From Streptomyces uncialis (GTDB lineage Bacteria; Actinomycetota; Actinomycetes; Streptomycetales; Streptomycetaceae), in NCBI RefSeq assembly GCF_036250755.1, contig NZ_CP109583.1, forward strand, positions 1-64,000: a DNA stretch of 64,000 nucleotides, given 5' to 3'. The notes under the pieces are model-generated. The model was not told the DNA's origin. It ran no database searches and saw only the letters and a program-made list of their open reading frames with translations. A program made the translations under genes and the position numbers. Below, in pieces: positions 10,692 to 19,284 of this stretch (within the stretch, counting starts at the first letter, position 1; every line of letters starts with the position of its first letter).

Positions 10692-12038
10692 CTATGTGCG
10701 GGGCCTGAGGCGCATGTGCAGCCGTTGCGGGCTGAGTGTGAGGGCCAGGGCGGGGCGGACGGGGCGGCCGGGCAGGGGTTCCAGGCGCCATCGTGCGGCG
10801 ATCGTGGCCAGGATGATGACGGCTTCGGTGATGCCGAACTGGTCGCCGACGCACTTGCGGGCGCCTCCGCCGAACGGGATGAAGGAGCCGTCCGGTGGGT
10901 TGAGGTGGCGGGAGCTGCTCCACCGGTCGGGGTCGAATTGCTCGGGGTTGTCGTACTGGTCGGTTCGGTGGTGGATGAGATAGGGGCTGTAGAAGACGGC
11001 CGTGCCGGCGCGGACGGGGTGCGTGCCGAGGTGTGTGTCGGTGGTGGTGGTGCGGCTGACGAGCCAGGCTGGCGGATAGCGTCGCAGGGATTCCATGAGG
11101 ACGCGGCGTGTGTATTCCAGCCTGGGCACGTCGTCGAGTGTGGCTGCGGCGCCGGCGAGAACGCTGTCGGCCTCGGCGTGGAGCTGTTCTTCGATGTGGG
11201 GATGCTGGGCCAGTGCGTGCAGTGCCCATGCCAGGGTGGCGGCCGCGGTCTCGATGCCGGCGAAGAAGAAGGCCATCAGCTGGTCGATGATCTCGGCGTC
11301 GGAAAGGTTCTGGTCATGGCCGTCTTCGGGGGGATCTGGGCTGCCGAGGAGTACGGACAGCAGGTCGTCGTGGCCGGTGGCGGCGGAGCGGCGGTCTGCG
11401 GTGGCGCGGACCATGGTCCGGCGCAGGCGGGATCGGGCCTGGTAGTAGCGGCGGTTGCCGGGGGTGGGGAGCGTGTTCAGGCGCGGTGGTGTGATCATGC
11501 GCCGGAAGATGCCGTCCGTGATGGCGCCGAGGTCCTCCAGTACCTCGGTGATGGCGGTGGGGTTGAGGGTGTCGGCGAACATGGTTGCCACCAGGCCCTG
11601 GGCGACGATGTTCTGCATCTCGGTATAGGCGTCGATGGTCTGGCCGTCGGTCCACGAGCCGGTGGCGGTGTCGGTCTGTTCGGTCATCAGGCGGGCGTAC
11701 GCGGGCAGGCGGGCAGGGTGGAAGGCGGGCTGGACCAGCCGTCGCTGGCGGCGGTGGTCGGTATGGGGGCAGAGGGGCAGGCCGTTGCCCAGGACTTCCC
11801 TGCCCTGGTCGAATGCCGGGCCGCCTTTGTCGAAGGTGCGGTCGTTGACCAGGACGTGGCGGGTCAGTCCCGGGTCGCACACCAGAAGGGCCTTCTTGGG
11901 GCCGATTCGGATGTGGACCAGGTCTCCGCGGGCGGGCAGTGAGGTGAGGAATTTCAGGGGGTCGCGTACCAGTGGCAGGAGGTGGCCGAGGAGAGGCAGC
12001 GCTCCCGGTGCCTGGCTGATCGGAACGTCCGTTGTCAT
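10692..12038 (-). CDS. Cytochrome P450, probable terpene oxygenase
   Basis: 448 residues. Heme-binding loop FIPFGGGARKCVGDQFG near residue 390 carries the cysteine ligand; the I-helix oxygen-binding motif FFFAGIETAAATL is near 250 and the K-helix ExxR (ESLRR) near 310. The N-terminus (PGALPLLGHLLPLVRDPLKF) is soluble, as for bacterial class I P450s, so it needs external ferredoxin partners; none is encoded nearby. Its ATG overlaps by four bases the stop of the extended reading of the upstream terpene synthase, so the two genes are probably one operon and the enzyme likely oxidises that terpene. It resembles pentalenene-oxygenase-type P450s; the substrate cannot be read from sequence. Confidence 0.9.
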   Translation of the reverse strand: MTTDVPISQAPGALPLLGHLLPLVRDPLKFLTSLPARGDLVHIRIGPKKALLVCDPGLTRHVLVNDRTFDKGGPAFDQGREVLGNGLPLCPHTDHRRQRRLVQPAFHPARLPAYARLMTEQTDTATGSWTDGQTIDAYTEMQNIVAQGLVATMFADTLNPTAITEVLEDLGAITDGIFRRMITPPRLNTLPTPGNRRYYQARSRLRRTMVRATADRRSAATGHDDLLSVLLGSPDPPEDGHDQNLSDAEIIDQLMAFFFAGIETAAATLAWALHALAQHPHIEEQLHAEADSVLAGAAATLDDVPRLEYTRRVLMESLRRYPPAWLVSRTTTTDTHLGTHPVRAGTAVFYSPYLIHHRTDQYDNPEQFDPDRWSSSRHLNPPDGSFIPFGGGARKCVGDQFGITEAVIILATIAARWRLEPLPGRPVRPALALTLSPQRLHMRLRPRT

Positions 12039-13351
12039 AGCTGTCCACTCTCCGGTCGGCGGTGCGGTGGATGAAGCGGGGACGCGGGGTGCGCGGGGCC
12101 GGTTGCTGCGGGTGGAGCCCGGTGCCGGATCCGGGGAGGCGGAACCCGCGACCCCGCCGGTTCAACCCGGTGCGCCCTGGATGCTTGGGGCTTGGCGCGT
12201 GCGGGCGTGGAACGGCACTGCCCGGTGACCCGCTGTCCGTCATGGGGCATCCTCGGCGGCGCCGGGCATGGCCGGCGGGGATTCTGTGCGGGGCCTGTGC
12301 CGCGGTTGCTGCCGGGGTCGTCAGATGAGTGTGGCGAGGTGCTGCACGGGGCCGGTCGCCGGGTCGCGCGGTCGGTGTAGCGGGCGGTTTCCTCTGCCCA
12401 GAGGGCGTTGCCGGTCATCCAGGTCTTGAGTCCTTCGACCATTTCGGTGAGGGCTTGGCGGTCGTCGGGCTGCAGGTGGGGGTAGAGGACGGCCTCGGCG
12501 CGGCTCTCGGCGGCGAGGAACCGTCCGACCTGGACGTCGACCCGCTGGGCGACGAGATCGGCGGCTTCCTGCAAGGAGACGTCGAGTTTGCTGGTCAGGA
12601 CCACGACGTAGTTGCAGAGGTCGTTGAGGCGGATCTCCTTGGGCGCGGAGTACAGGTCGTTGACCCAGGCCACGACGTGGGAGGCGGCTTCGCGGATGGT
12701 CGCGACGTCCGGGTTGCGGATCAGGTGTTCGGGCACCGGCCTGGCGGTGGCGACCTCGATGAGGTCGGCGGAGACGTACATGGCACTGGTCAGGAGCCGG
12801 TGGGCGCAGTACGCGTCCTCGTCGAAGGGGGTTTCGGAGGAGTTGATCTCCGACTGGCGGACGTGCGAGTAGAGGTAGGCGGTCATGTCGTGGACGAGGC
12901 GGTTGGTCCACGCGGCGGTCATGCCCGGCCGGGTGCGGGCCCACAGGTCGGCCAGTCCTTCCCGGATCCTCGACACCGCGAGGACATCGCCCACCCGGTG
13001 GCGCCCGGTTCGCGGGGCGGTGCCGAGGAAGGGGGCGATGAACTGGTCGGCGATCTCGGTGGCCACCTCCGGGTCGCGGGCCTCCACCGTGTCGTCCAGG
13101 ACGTCGTCCAGGATGAAGTAGGCGCTCGTCCAGTCCGCCAGGACGTATAAACGGCCGACGGAGGCGTGGGGACAGACCCGGGCGGCCGGCCTTCCGAGCA
13201 GGAACGAGTCGCGGACCTCCCGCACTTTCGGGCTGTTGGCGATCATGCCCATTTCCTGTACCCACGCCTGGGTGTGCTGCTGGGCACGGTCTTCATGGGG
13301 GTGGAGCCCGGACAGCAGATCGACGCGGAGCCGAGGGACTGCGAGATCCAT
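12035..13351 (-). CDS. Class I terpene synthase with uncertain C-terminus
   Basis: Starts at the ATG at 13351 with GGGAG 6 bases upstream. The Asp-rich metal motif is FILDDVLDDT (about residue 90), and the NSE/DTE motif reads NDLYSAPKEIRLND near 225, the two Mg2+ sites that ionise a prenyl diphosphate. Most bacterial terpene cyclases are about 320-360 residues. Here the frame runs on to 438 residues through a Pro/Arg/Ser-rich tail ending in an ATGA overlap with the P450. A +1 shift after ARYTDR (near 12375) would instead give a natural-looking end, PATGPVQHLATLI, with stop at 12321 (about 343 residues). I favour an indel near 12375, but the overlap with the P450 keeps the long form possible. 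Product unknown. Confidence 0.88.
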   Translation of the reverse strand: MDLAVPRLRVDLLSGLHPHEDRAQQHTQAWVQEMGMIANSPKVREVRDSFLLGRPAARVCPHASVGRLYVLADWTSAYFILDDVLDDTVEARDPEVATEIADQFIAPFLGTAPRTGRHRVGDVLAVSRIREGLADLWARTRPGMTAAWTNRLVHDMTAYLYSHVRQSEINSSETPFDEDAYCAHRLLTSAMYVSADLIEVATARPVPEHLIRNPDVATIREAASHVVAWVNDLYSAPKEIRLNDLCNYVVVLTSKLDVSLQEAADLVAQRVDVQVGRFLAAESRAEAVLYPHLQPDDRQALTEMVEGLKTWMTGNALWAEETARYTDRATRRPAPCSTSPHSSDDPGSNRGTGPAQNPRRPCPAPPRMPHDGQRVTGQCRSTPARAKPQASRAHRVEPAGSRVPPPRIRHRAPPAATGPAHPASPLHPPHRRPESGQL

Positions 13352-13733
13352 GAGCACTCCCTGGCCCTCGTCCTGACAGTGGCGGGGCAGCGGCCCGCCG
13401 GTTCCTTTCCTTTCAAGAGAGCCAGTCCCACCCCAGGAAGGGAAGGTCTCGGTAACCAAAAGGGCGTGAACGTGTTGAACGATCCCCGGCAGGCGAACCA
13501 GGGGGCGGGCCAGACAAAGGCCCGCTAGGAAAAGCACCCTGAGGGCGGGGGGCGAGGCGGATGGTTCTCGGGGATCGCACGCGGATGCGAACGGGTCGAG
13601 GTGTGCTGCCCGTCGTTGCTGGTGGGAGAGGCTTCGGTAAGCTGCGAGGCGGCTAAGAGATCATCTCATTTGGCCGCGCACCGGCCCGGAGTGCCCGGCA
13701 TCGCCGGTGACGACGCCGTGCATCGCGGGGGAC
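13352..13733. other. Upstream region of the terpene operon
   Basis: No gene supported. It must hold the terpene-P450 promoter on the minus strand; no consensus box was confidently recognised. The right end merges into the structured DNA below. Confidence 0.35.
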
Positions 13734-13812
13734 GGTTCCCGTGCATCCGGTCCGCGCCGGATGCACGGGAACCGGAGTGTCCGGCATCGTCCGGCGATGC
13801 CGGACGCTCCCG
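13734..13812. terminator. Two tandem long hairpins
   Basis: GGTTCCCGTGCATCCGG (13734-13750) pairs perfectly with 13757-13773 around a 6-base loop (17-bp stem). It is followed at once by a second hairpin (13774-13789 with 13797-13812), 16 bp with one G-T pair. The placement, between the terpene operon's upstream side and the minus-strand gene ending at 13904, fits a strong terminator, but a repeat or extragenic palindrome is equally possible. Confidence 0.6.
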
Positions 13813-13903
13813 CACGACGGCCCCCGCCTGCCGGTGGAGACCACTCCGTCCAGTGGACCCAGCGGCATCGACCGGCCGGTGGGCTCCACTCGCCGGGGTC
13901 CGC

Positions 13904-14809
13904 TCAGCAGCCGGCCCCCGGGCCGCGGTGCGGTCCGGGCTGCTGCGGGCGGTGCGCCTGCGCCTGCTGGTCGCCCGCGCGCACCGGCCGCGAGGGCTCG
14001 TCGGCATCCCCCTGACCGACGTACTGGGCTGCCCGCTCTCGGGCCTGATCCCTCGCCCGCTCGTACGCCTCCTGGATATGGCGCAGCTGTTCGGCGGTGA
14101 GGTCGAGGGATTCGACATCGGTGCGTGACTTCTTCAGAGCGCGCACCGCGGTCAGGTCGACCGCTTCCCGGGGTTCGGCCTCCTCCGGCTCCTGGTCGTC
14201 GTCGCGGTCGGGCTCGGCGGTGGCCGGGGGTGGGAGGAGCTGTTCCGGCATGGCGGCCTGCTGGTGCGCGGCGATGTCGTACCCCCGCCCGGCCGTGGTG
14301 AGGGTGGTGCGGAGTTTCTCGCGGACCACCCCGGCGGCGAGGACGGCCCGGTCGTAGCGCAGCGGGACCCTGGGGATCTCCCACTTCCCCGCCACCTGGT
14401 CGGGGAGCCGGAGCACGTGCGGGGCACCTGTGTCGGACGGGACCTCGTCCGGGAGCCCGAGGGTGGCCGGCGTGCCCGTGTCGGGCGGGAGCTGGCGGTC
14501 GGCATCCGGGATGGCCGGCCGTCGGCGGGCGGGCTTGAGGTCGGCCTCGGTCCAGCGGGTGGTGTAGAGGCGGTGGGCCATGGTGCCGCTGTGCAGCGTC
14601 CCGGAGTCGGTGATGTCGAGGCAGTGCGTGGCGATGGCGGCGTCCACGACCTGGTCGTCGAGGCCGGGTTCCCGGGGGCGGCCCCTCAGGACGAGGGCGA
14701 GGTGGCGTCGGGCTTCGGCGAGGAGGTGACGGCGTTGGAAGATGCCGTCCTTGTTCATCACGAACACCACCGCGGCGACGCCGGCGGCGGCCAGGGCGAC
14801 GTCGACCAC
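13904..14809 (-). CDS. Unrecognised protein with N-terminal membrane segment
   Basis: 301 residues. Residues 2-18 (VDVALAAAGVAAVVFVM) are hydrophobic, then a soluble Arg/Asp/Pro-rich region. The stretch WEIPRVPLRYDRAVLAAGVV recurs as a degraded copy near 27.0 kb (DTGEWDMP / RVPLRHDRA), so this belongs to a dispersed family. The tail is a Glu-rich helix (LTAEQLRHIQEAYERARDQA) and then low complexity. A plasmid-related or regulatory protein is possible, but no domain was identified. The start is uncertain. Confidence 0.55.
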   Translation of the reverse strand: MVDVALAAAGVAAVVFVMNKDGIFQRRHLLAEARRHLALVLRGRPREPGLDDQVVDAAIATHCLDITDSGTLHSGTMAHRLYTTRWTEADLKPARRRPAIPDADRQLPPDTGTPATLGLPDEVPSDTGAPHVLRLPDQVAGKWEIPRVPLRYDRAVLAAGVVREKLRTTLTTAGRGYDIAAHQQAAMPEQLLPPPATAEPDRDDDQEPEEAEPREAVDLTAVRALKKSRTDVESLDLTAEQLRHIQEAYERARDQARERAAQYVGQGDADEPSRPVRAGDQQAQAHRPQQPGPHRGPGAGC

Positions 14810-14850
14810 GGCCGGGACCCGGGCCAGAACTGTCCGGCAGTGTGCTCGGC

Positions 14851-15510
14851 TCAGGTGTGGGTGGAGCGGTGTCCGTCGGGGGTGAGGAGGTAGGCGATCG
14901 CCATGTCGGTGAGTTCGGCGGCGTAGCGGCGTCTGGCCGTTTCTCCGGTGGCGGGGTCGGGGCGTACGGCGTCGTGGTAGCAGGCGCCGAGGACGGCGCG
15001 GGCAGCGGTGTCGAGTGCCTTCTGCGGCTGGGAGCGGCGGATCTGGCCGGTGTACGGGGATGCCGCTTCGAGGAGGAGGCGGTGGAGTGCGGTGATGGTG
15101 CGGGCCCCGCGGTCCAGCGACCTGTCCCCCTGTGCGCGCAGCAGCTCCTGGAAGAGGCCGCTGCTGTCGGCGAAGGATTGCAGCAGGGCCTGTGCGTAGG
15201 CGTCGATGACGCCTGAGAGTGAGGGCTCGGCTGCCCGCAGGCGCTGGGCCACGTATTCCTCGCGGTGTTCGAGCATTCGCTCGGACAGGGCGGTGATCAG
15301 CTGTTCCTTGTCGTCGAAGCGGCGGTAGATCGTGCCGACGGCGACGCCGGCGCGTGCGGCGACGCCGGCCATTGTCAGGTCCTCCAGGCCGTCGGTGGTG
15401 GCGATCTCCTCGGCCGCCCGCAGGACGCGGGCCAGGGTCGCGGCGCTGCGGGCCTGCCGGGGTTGCCGGTATGCCGCTGGACGCTCCGGCTCCTCGGTCA
15501 TGTCCCGCAT
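14851..15510 (-). CDS. TetR-family repressor
   Basis: 219 residues from the ATG at 15510 (AGGAG 14 bases upstream; a second ATG at 15501 is possible). The helix-turn-helix occupies about residues 35-60 (LTMAGVAARAGVAVGTIYRR), the classic TetR N-terminus, and the rest is the helical ligand-binding domain. It is divergent from the membrane protein at 15636, and the shared spacer carries a palindrome at 15597-15612. The usual reading is that it represses the membrane gene, and perhaps itself, until a ligand binds. Confidence 0.9.
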   Translation of the reverse strand: MRDMTEEPERPAAYRQPRQARSAATLARVLRAAEEIATTDGLEDLTMAGVAARAGVAVGTIYRRFDDKEQLITALSERMLEHREEYVAQRLRAAEPSLSGVIDAYAQALLQSFADSSGLFQELLRAQGDRSLDRGARTITALHRLLLEAASPYTGQIRRSQPQKALDTAARAVLGACYHDAVRPDPATGETARRRYAAELTDMAIAYLLTPDGHRSTHT

Positions 15511-15556
15511 GGTATCGGCGGCGCTCCTGGCAGGTGCTTTTGGCGGACAGGCCCTT

Positions 15557-15612
15557 TTGACAACTGGTGCACTCCTCGGCATACCCTCGCTATGCGAACG
15601 TGAATTCACATT
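15557..15612 (+). promoter_or_regulatory. Promoter and TetR operator for the membrane protein
   Basis: TTGACA (15557-15562) and TACCCT (15582-15587) form a -35/-10 pair with 19-base spacing. A 10-bp perfect palindrome GTGAATTCAC (15600-15609), extended imperfectly to AACGTGAATTCACATT, lies where transcription should start. Binding there would block initiation, as for many TetR repressors. Evidence is sequence only. Confidence 0.65.
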
Positions 15613-15635
15613 CACATTCTATCGGAGGTTCCACC

Positions 15636-16721
15636 ATGCCCGACAACCAGACGCTCCCGCCCGTCACCATGACGCCCGAGGAAGGACGCAGCCATCTCCG
15701 CGCGCCCCGGGGCGACGGAAAACCCGCGATGCCGGACCACGCCCCGCCCGGCACGGGACGCAAGCTGACCCTGGTCGTCCTCGGCCTGGCAGCGATGATC
15801 ACCATCATGCTGTGCGCCTTCGCGCTGCCCTCGATCCACAGCGGCCCCGACCGCGTCCCCATCGGCGTCACCGGCCCCGAAGAGATCACGAAGGACCTCC
15901 GGCAGAGCACCGACAACGCTGCCTGGGACGTCCGCCCCTACCCGACCGCCACCGCCCTGCAGACCGCGGTCAAGGACCGGGACATAGCCGGCGGCCTCGC
16001 CGTCACCGCTCACCACGTCGACGTCTACACGGCCACCGCGGGCAGCCCCTCCGCCACCAGCGCCCTCACCACGCTGGGCGACAACCTCGCCGCACAACAG
16101 ACCACCCCCGCCACCGTCCACGACCTGGCGCCCTTCACCGAGGACGACCCCCTGGGGGCAGGACTGACCGCCGCACTCCTACCCATGATCCTCGGCGGGA
16201 TCTTCCCCGCCCTCATCCTCAGCGGGGTCTTCCCCGGACACCGCGCACTGCGCACCCGCATCACGGGAGCCCTCCTGTTCTCCCTGGCGGCAGGCGCCGC
16301 CATCACCGCCGTCCTCCAGTTCGCCACCCACTCGATCGACGGGAACTACTGGCTCACCGCCCTCGGCCTCACCCTCGGCACAGCCGCCCTGTCCACCACC
16401 CTCCTGGGCCTCCAAGCCCTCCTCGGCATGGCCGGCTTCGCCCTCGGAGCCGGGCTGATGATGCTCCTGGGCAACCCACTCGCCGGCCTGGCCACCGGAC
16501 CCCACTGGCTCCCCACCGGCTGGGCCACCCTGGGACAGCTCCTCCCCCCAGGAGCCTCCGGCAGCCTCCTGCGCACCAACGCCTTCTTCGACGGCTCAGG
16601 CGCAGCCCTCCCCACCCTCACCCTCACCCTCTGGCTCGCCATCGGCACCACCCTCGCCCTCCTCGCCCACCGACGCGGCAGACACCCCGCCACCACCCGC
16701 AACGAAACAACCACCACCTGA
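15636..16721 (+). CDS. ABC-2/YhgE-like multispanning membrane protein
   Basis: 361 residues, with GGAGG 7 bases before the ATG. One membrane span near residues 45-65 (LTLVVLGLAAMITIMLCAFA), then an extracytoplasmic domain of about 120 residues, then five or more spans (GLTAALLPMILGGIFPALIL onward). This layout, a single N-terminal span, a soluble loop and a C-terminal membrane bundle, matches the ABC-2 transporter and phage-infection (YhgE/Pip) superfamily. No ATPase is adjacent, so it may act alone or with a distant partner. Control by the divergent TetR protein suggests export or tolerance of a small molecule. Confidence 0.75.
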   Translation: MPDNQTLPPVTMTPEEGRSHLRAPRGDGKPAMPDHAPPGTGRKLTLVVLGLAAMITIMLCAFALPSIHSGPDRVPIGVTGPEEITKDLRQSTDNAAWDVRPYPTATALQTAVKDRDIAGGLAVTAHHVDVYTATAGSPSATSALTTLGDNLAAQQTTPATVHDLAPFTEDDPLGAGLTAALLPMILGGIFPALILSGVFPGHRALRTRITGALLFSLAAGAAITAVLQFATHSIDGNYWLTALGLTLGTAALSTTLLGLQALLGMAGFALGAGLMMLLGNPLAGLATGPHWLPTGWATLGQLLPPGASGSLLRTNAFFDGSGAALPTLTLTLWLAIGTTLALLAHRRGRHPATTRNETTTT

Positions 16722-16782
16722 GCACGGACCGCGCGGCATTCCCACATGTGGACCCCGCAGCTCCAGGTCCGCCCGTGCCCTG

Positions 16783-16966
16783 TCACCCGTCCGGCCCGGC
16801 GGTCTCCGGGCTGATCTGGGAGAGAGCGGCGGCCAGGACGTCGATCGCGTCCAGCGCGTCTTCCGCCGCGCCCGGGCTCCACGCTGTCAGCGAGATGACA
16901 GGCGCTTTCGACCGCCAGCTCGGCCCGCTGCTCGACCCCGGGTGCAGCCCGCACGTTCAGTCCCAT
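16783..16966 (-). pseudogene. 'MGLN' repeat gene, copy A, frameshifted
   Basis: Starts MGLNVRAAPGVEQRAELAVE, continues SACHLAD, then shifts frame into LTAWSPGAAEDALDAIDVLA and ALSQISPETAGPDG with stop at 16783, about 60 residues if repaired. Copies B (33 kb) and C (43 kb) share the same minus-strand sequence, and copy B shows the undisturbed order HLADALTPTAWSAAAEDTLD. The family is small, acidic and helical, with no recognised function. Confidence 0.6.
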
Positions 16967-17027
16967 GTGCCGTTCAACGACGCAGCCGGGCGCATCTCGC
17001 GCCTCTCACATCGCGGATACCAGCGTT

Positions 17028-17430
17028 CATCTACACCTCCGTCCAGGGACGGAAGCCGCCGTCGTGCCGACCGCCCCTCTCGTCGCTCATCCCTTCCCTG
17101 CCTTCCCCTTGCTCGCCTCTTCCCTTGTTGACCGCTCCCGCCGTACCACCTCCACTGGGCACTGCACTGTTTCCCCGACACTTTCCGCCCCCGCCCCCGT
17201 CGACTTCACTGGGCTCCTCAACGCTCCTGGGGGTCCCTGAGAGAAGTAGTCGGCGCAACCGAACCCCCTTGAACAGGGCACTGACCTGCTGATCTCCCCG
17301 CCCTGCCCATGACCGTCGAGGCGACTCGTAGAGCAGCCTGCGGAAGCTGGCGGCGGAAGCTGGCGTTGGGCCGGGACTGGCGTCCCTCGCGAGCGGCCCG
17401 GCCCCGGCCGGATCACCGCCGTCGGACCGG
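17028..17430. repeat. Long dispersed repeat, copy 2
   Basis: Direct-orientation homolog of 8997-9300 and 9430-9660 (GGGTCCCTGAGAGAAGTAGT here at 17231). It ends at the scrambled copy of the 9905 gene, as copy 1 ends just before the intact one. No coding frame is convincing. Confidence 0.7.
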
Positions 17431-17439
17431 CAGGACCGA

Positions 17440-17784
17440 CGGTCGTCGATGTCCTCGTGGTCCTCGGTGAGGATGTCGGCGGTGAAGCGGATGACGGTGC
17501 GGGCGATGCCCTCGGCTGCGTCCGGGCCCGCCTGTTCCCAGGTGCGCAGGGCGCTGAGGAAGACGCCTCCGAGGGCATCGAGGGCGAAGGCGTCCGCGCA
17601 CGCCGCGTCGATGTCCGGGTCGGGCAGGGTGGCGACGTTCACCAGGAGCGCGGGCATCCGCGGTTCGGCAGTGGCGAGGGCGGCGGCGGCTTCGAGGTCG
17701 CCGGCCTGCACCTCCAGCAGCTCCGAGCCACCGCCCTCCGCCAGGCCCTCGACGCCCACTACTGGCAACTGCGGCTATTCGGAC
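17440..17784. pseudogene. Scrambled copy of the 9905 gene: 5' part inverted, 3' part direct
   Basis: The minus strand from about 17710 to 17440 reads VQAGDLEAAAALATAEPRMP and on to TEDHEDIDD, matching residues about 30-132 of the 9905 protein. The plus strand from about 17706 then reads LRATALRQALDAHYWQLRLF, matching the following residues but in the opposite orientation. So the upstream part of the gene was inverted in place, and its first ~29 codons are missing. The flanking repeat keeps the same orientation as copy 1. Confidence 0.7.
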
Positions 17785-18028
17785 TTGCGGAATTACAGGT
17801 CGGGATCCGGAGTGTTTCTCTGCATGGTTAGGCCAGCCCACTTCGGTCCCACGATCCTGTCTCCCGTCGTCCGCTGCGGACGAGTCGTACTGTCTCGGAG
17901 GCATAACGCCAGGTCACAGCCCGCGCGGCTCCGGCCACGGCGGATGGCGTGTGGACTCGACGCCGGAGCGTGGTTTCGCCATCGCACCGGACACCGTCCT
18001 GTCGGAGTGCGGGGTGCTCGACACCGGC
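17785..18028. other. Spacer before the sigma-factor operon's end
   Basis: No gene seen. It includes the possible continuation FGLAELQVGIRSVSLHG of the scrambled gene to a stop at 17831. Confidence 0.4.
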
Positions 18029-18904
18029 TCAGGTCTCGGCGGGCAGATGGATCGAGGCCAGTTTGGCAGGGTCGACGACGATGTGTATGCCGGTGATCCG
18101 TCCTTCGGTGACGGCGAAGGCGATGAGGGAGAGGGGGGTTCCGTCGGGGTGCCAGGACATGTGGCCGGGGATGCCGTTGACCAGCACGGGCCGATGGCGG
18201 GCGACCTCGCCGGAGAACATGCGGGCCCCGGAGGCGACCTTGGTGGCGCCGAGGGTGACGACCATGCCGTCGGATGTGTCGACGGTCAGCTCCACGTTCG
18301 GGTCGAGGACACGCAAGAGTCCTTCGAAGTCGCCGCTGCGGGCGGCGGCGCCGAATGCCTGGACGGCCTCTCGGTGCTCGCGGCCGGAGCCCGCCGGTCG
18401 GTTCGTGGCGTGGACCTTGCGGCGGGCGCGGCTGGCGACCATCTTGGTGGCGGCGGTGGACTTGCCAAGGATCCGGCCGATTTCGTGGAACGGGACTGCG
18501 AACATGTCGTGCAGGACGAACGCCAGGCGCTCGCTCGGGGTGAGCGAGTCGAGCACGACGAGCAGGGCGAGGCCGACCGAATCGGCCAGCGCCGCCTGTT
18601 CGTCCGGCGCGGGGTCCTCGTCGGGTATCACCACGAGGTTCGCGAACTCCTGCTCATAGGCGATTTCGGGGTGGGCTCGGCGGGATCTCAGGAGGTCCAG
18701 GCTGATTCGGCCGACCACCGTGGTCAGCCAGCCCGCCAGGTTGCCGATGGTCGCCGCGTCCTGACGGACGAGGCGCATCCAGGCTTCCTGGACCACGTCC
18801 TCGGCGTCGGCGTGCGAGCCCAGCACCCGGTACGCGACAGCGCGCAGCCGGTCGCGCTGGGCTTCGAACGCCTCAGCCACGAGAGCGGACGGGGGGGCGG
18901 TCAC
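18029..18904 (-). CDS. ECF sigma factor, SigJ/ECF41-like, with SnoaL-type C-terminus
   Basis: 291 residues from a GTG that overlaps the glyoxalase gene's stop (GTGA). Region 2 spans about residues 10-75 (YRVLGSHADAEDVVQEAWMR, WLTTVVGRISLDLLRSRR) and region 4 about 110-165 (LTPSERLAFVLHDMFAVPFH, GKSTAATKMVASRARRKV). A C-terminal domain of about 120 residues (AVQAFGAAARSGDFEGLLRV) has the SnoaL-like fold typical of ECF41 factors, which fuse their own activity-control domain instead of using an anti-sigma factor. Family members often sit beside small enzyme-like partners. Cotranscription with the glyoxalase-fold gene fits this. Confidence 0.88.
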   Translation of the reverse strand: MTAPPSALVAEAFEAQRDRLRAVAYRVLGSHADAEDVVQEAWMRLVRQDAATIGNLAGWLTTVVGRISLDLLRSRRAHPEIAYEQEFANLVVIPDEDPAPDEQAALADSVGLALLVVLDSLTPSERLAFVLHDMFAVPFHEIGRILGKSTAATKMVASRARRKVHATNRPAGSGREHREAVQAFGAAARSGDFEGLLRVLDPNVELTVDTSDGMVVTLGATKVASGARMFSGEVARHRPVLVNGIPGHMSWHPDGTPLSLIAFAVTEGRITGIHIVVDPAKLASIHLPAET

Positions 18905-19284
18905 GACTTCCGCTGCTGACGGAGCGAGACCCGGTTGCCGTCCGGATCCACCGCCTCGATGCGGACCCCGAACGGATAGTCCACGGGTTCGGGCTCTTCG
19001 AAGACGACGCCGCGTCGGCGCATGATCTCGAAGTCTTTCCGCAGGTCCTTGGATTCGAGGATCAGCGGACCGGGCGCGCCCGTGCCTCCCGGCTGTCCTG
19101 CGGCCGGCGCGTGGGACCACAGGATGATCTGCACCGGGCTGTCGGGAACCCCGACGGTAAGGAAACGTCCGTCGGGCCCGGGGAAGTCGAGCTGCTTCTC
19201 CAGACCGAGTCCCTCGGTGTAGAACTCCAGCGCGCGGTCCTGATCCGTGACGTAGATCGTCACGTACATGATCTCGTTCAGCAT
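18901..19284 (-). CDS. VOC/glyoxalase-fold protein
   Basis: 127 residues. Two beta-alpha-beta-beta-beta modules: IMYVTIYVTDQDRALEFYTE at the N-terminus and PFGVRIEAVDPDGNRVSLRQ at the C-terminus, the signature of the glyoxalase/bleomycin-resistance/dioxygenase superfamily. Possible metal-facing residues are His in ILWSHAP and a Glu in the last strand. It is the first gene of an operon with the ECF41-like sigma factor (four-base overlap). Substrate unknown. Confidence 0.85.
   Translation of the reverse strand: MLNEIMYVTIYVTDQDRALEFYTEGLGLEKQLDFPGPDGRFLTVGVPDSPVQIILWSHAPAAGQPGGTGAPGPLILESKDLRKDFEIMRRRGVVFEEPEPVDYPFGVRIEAVDPDGNRVSLRQQRKS

Noticed and set aside
15332..17131. 599-residue plus-strand frame
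   Set aside because: Overlaps both the TetR gene and the membrane protein in other frames; His/Arg/Pro-rich as expected for a shadow.
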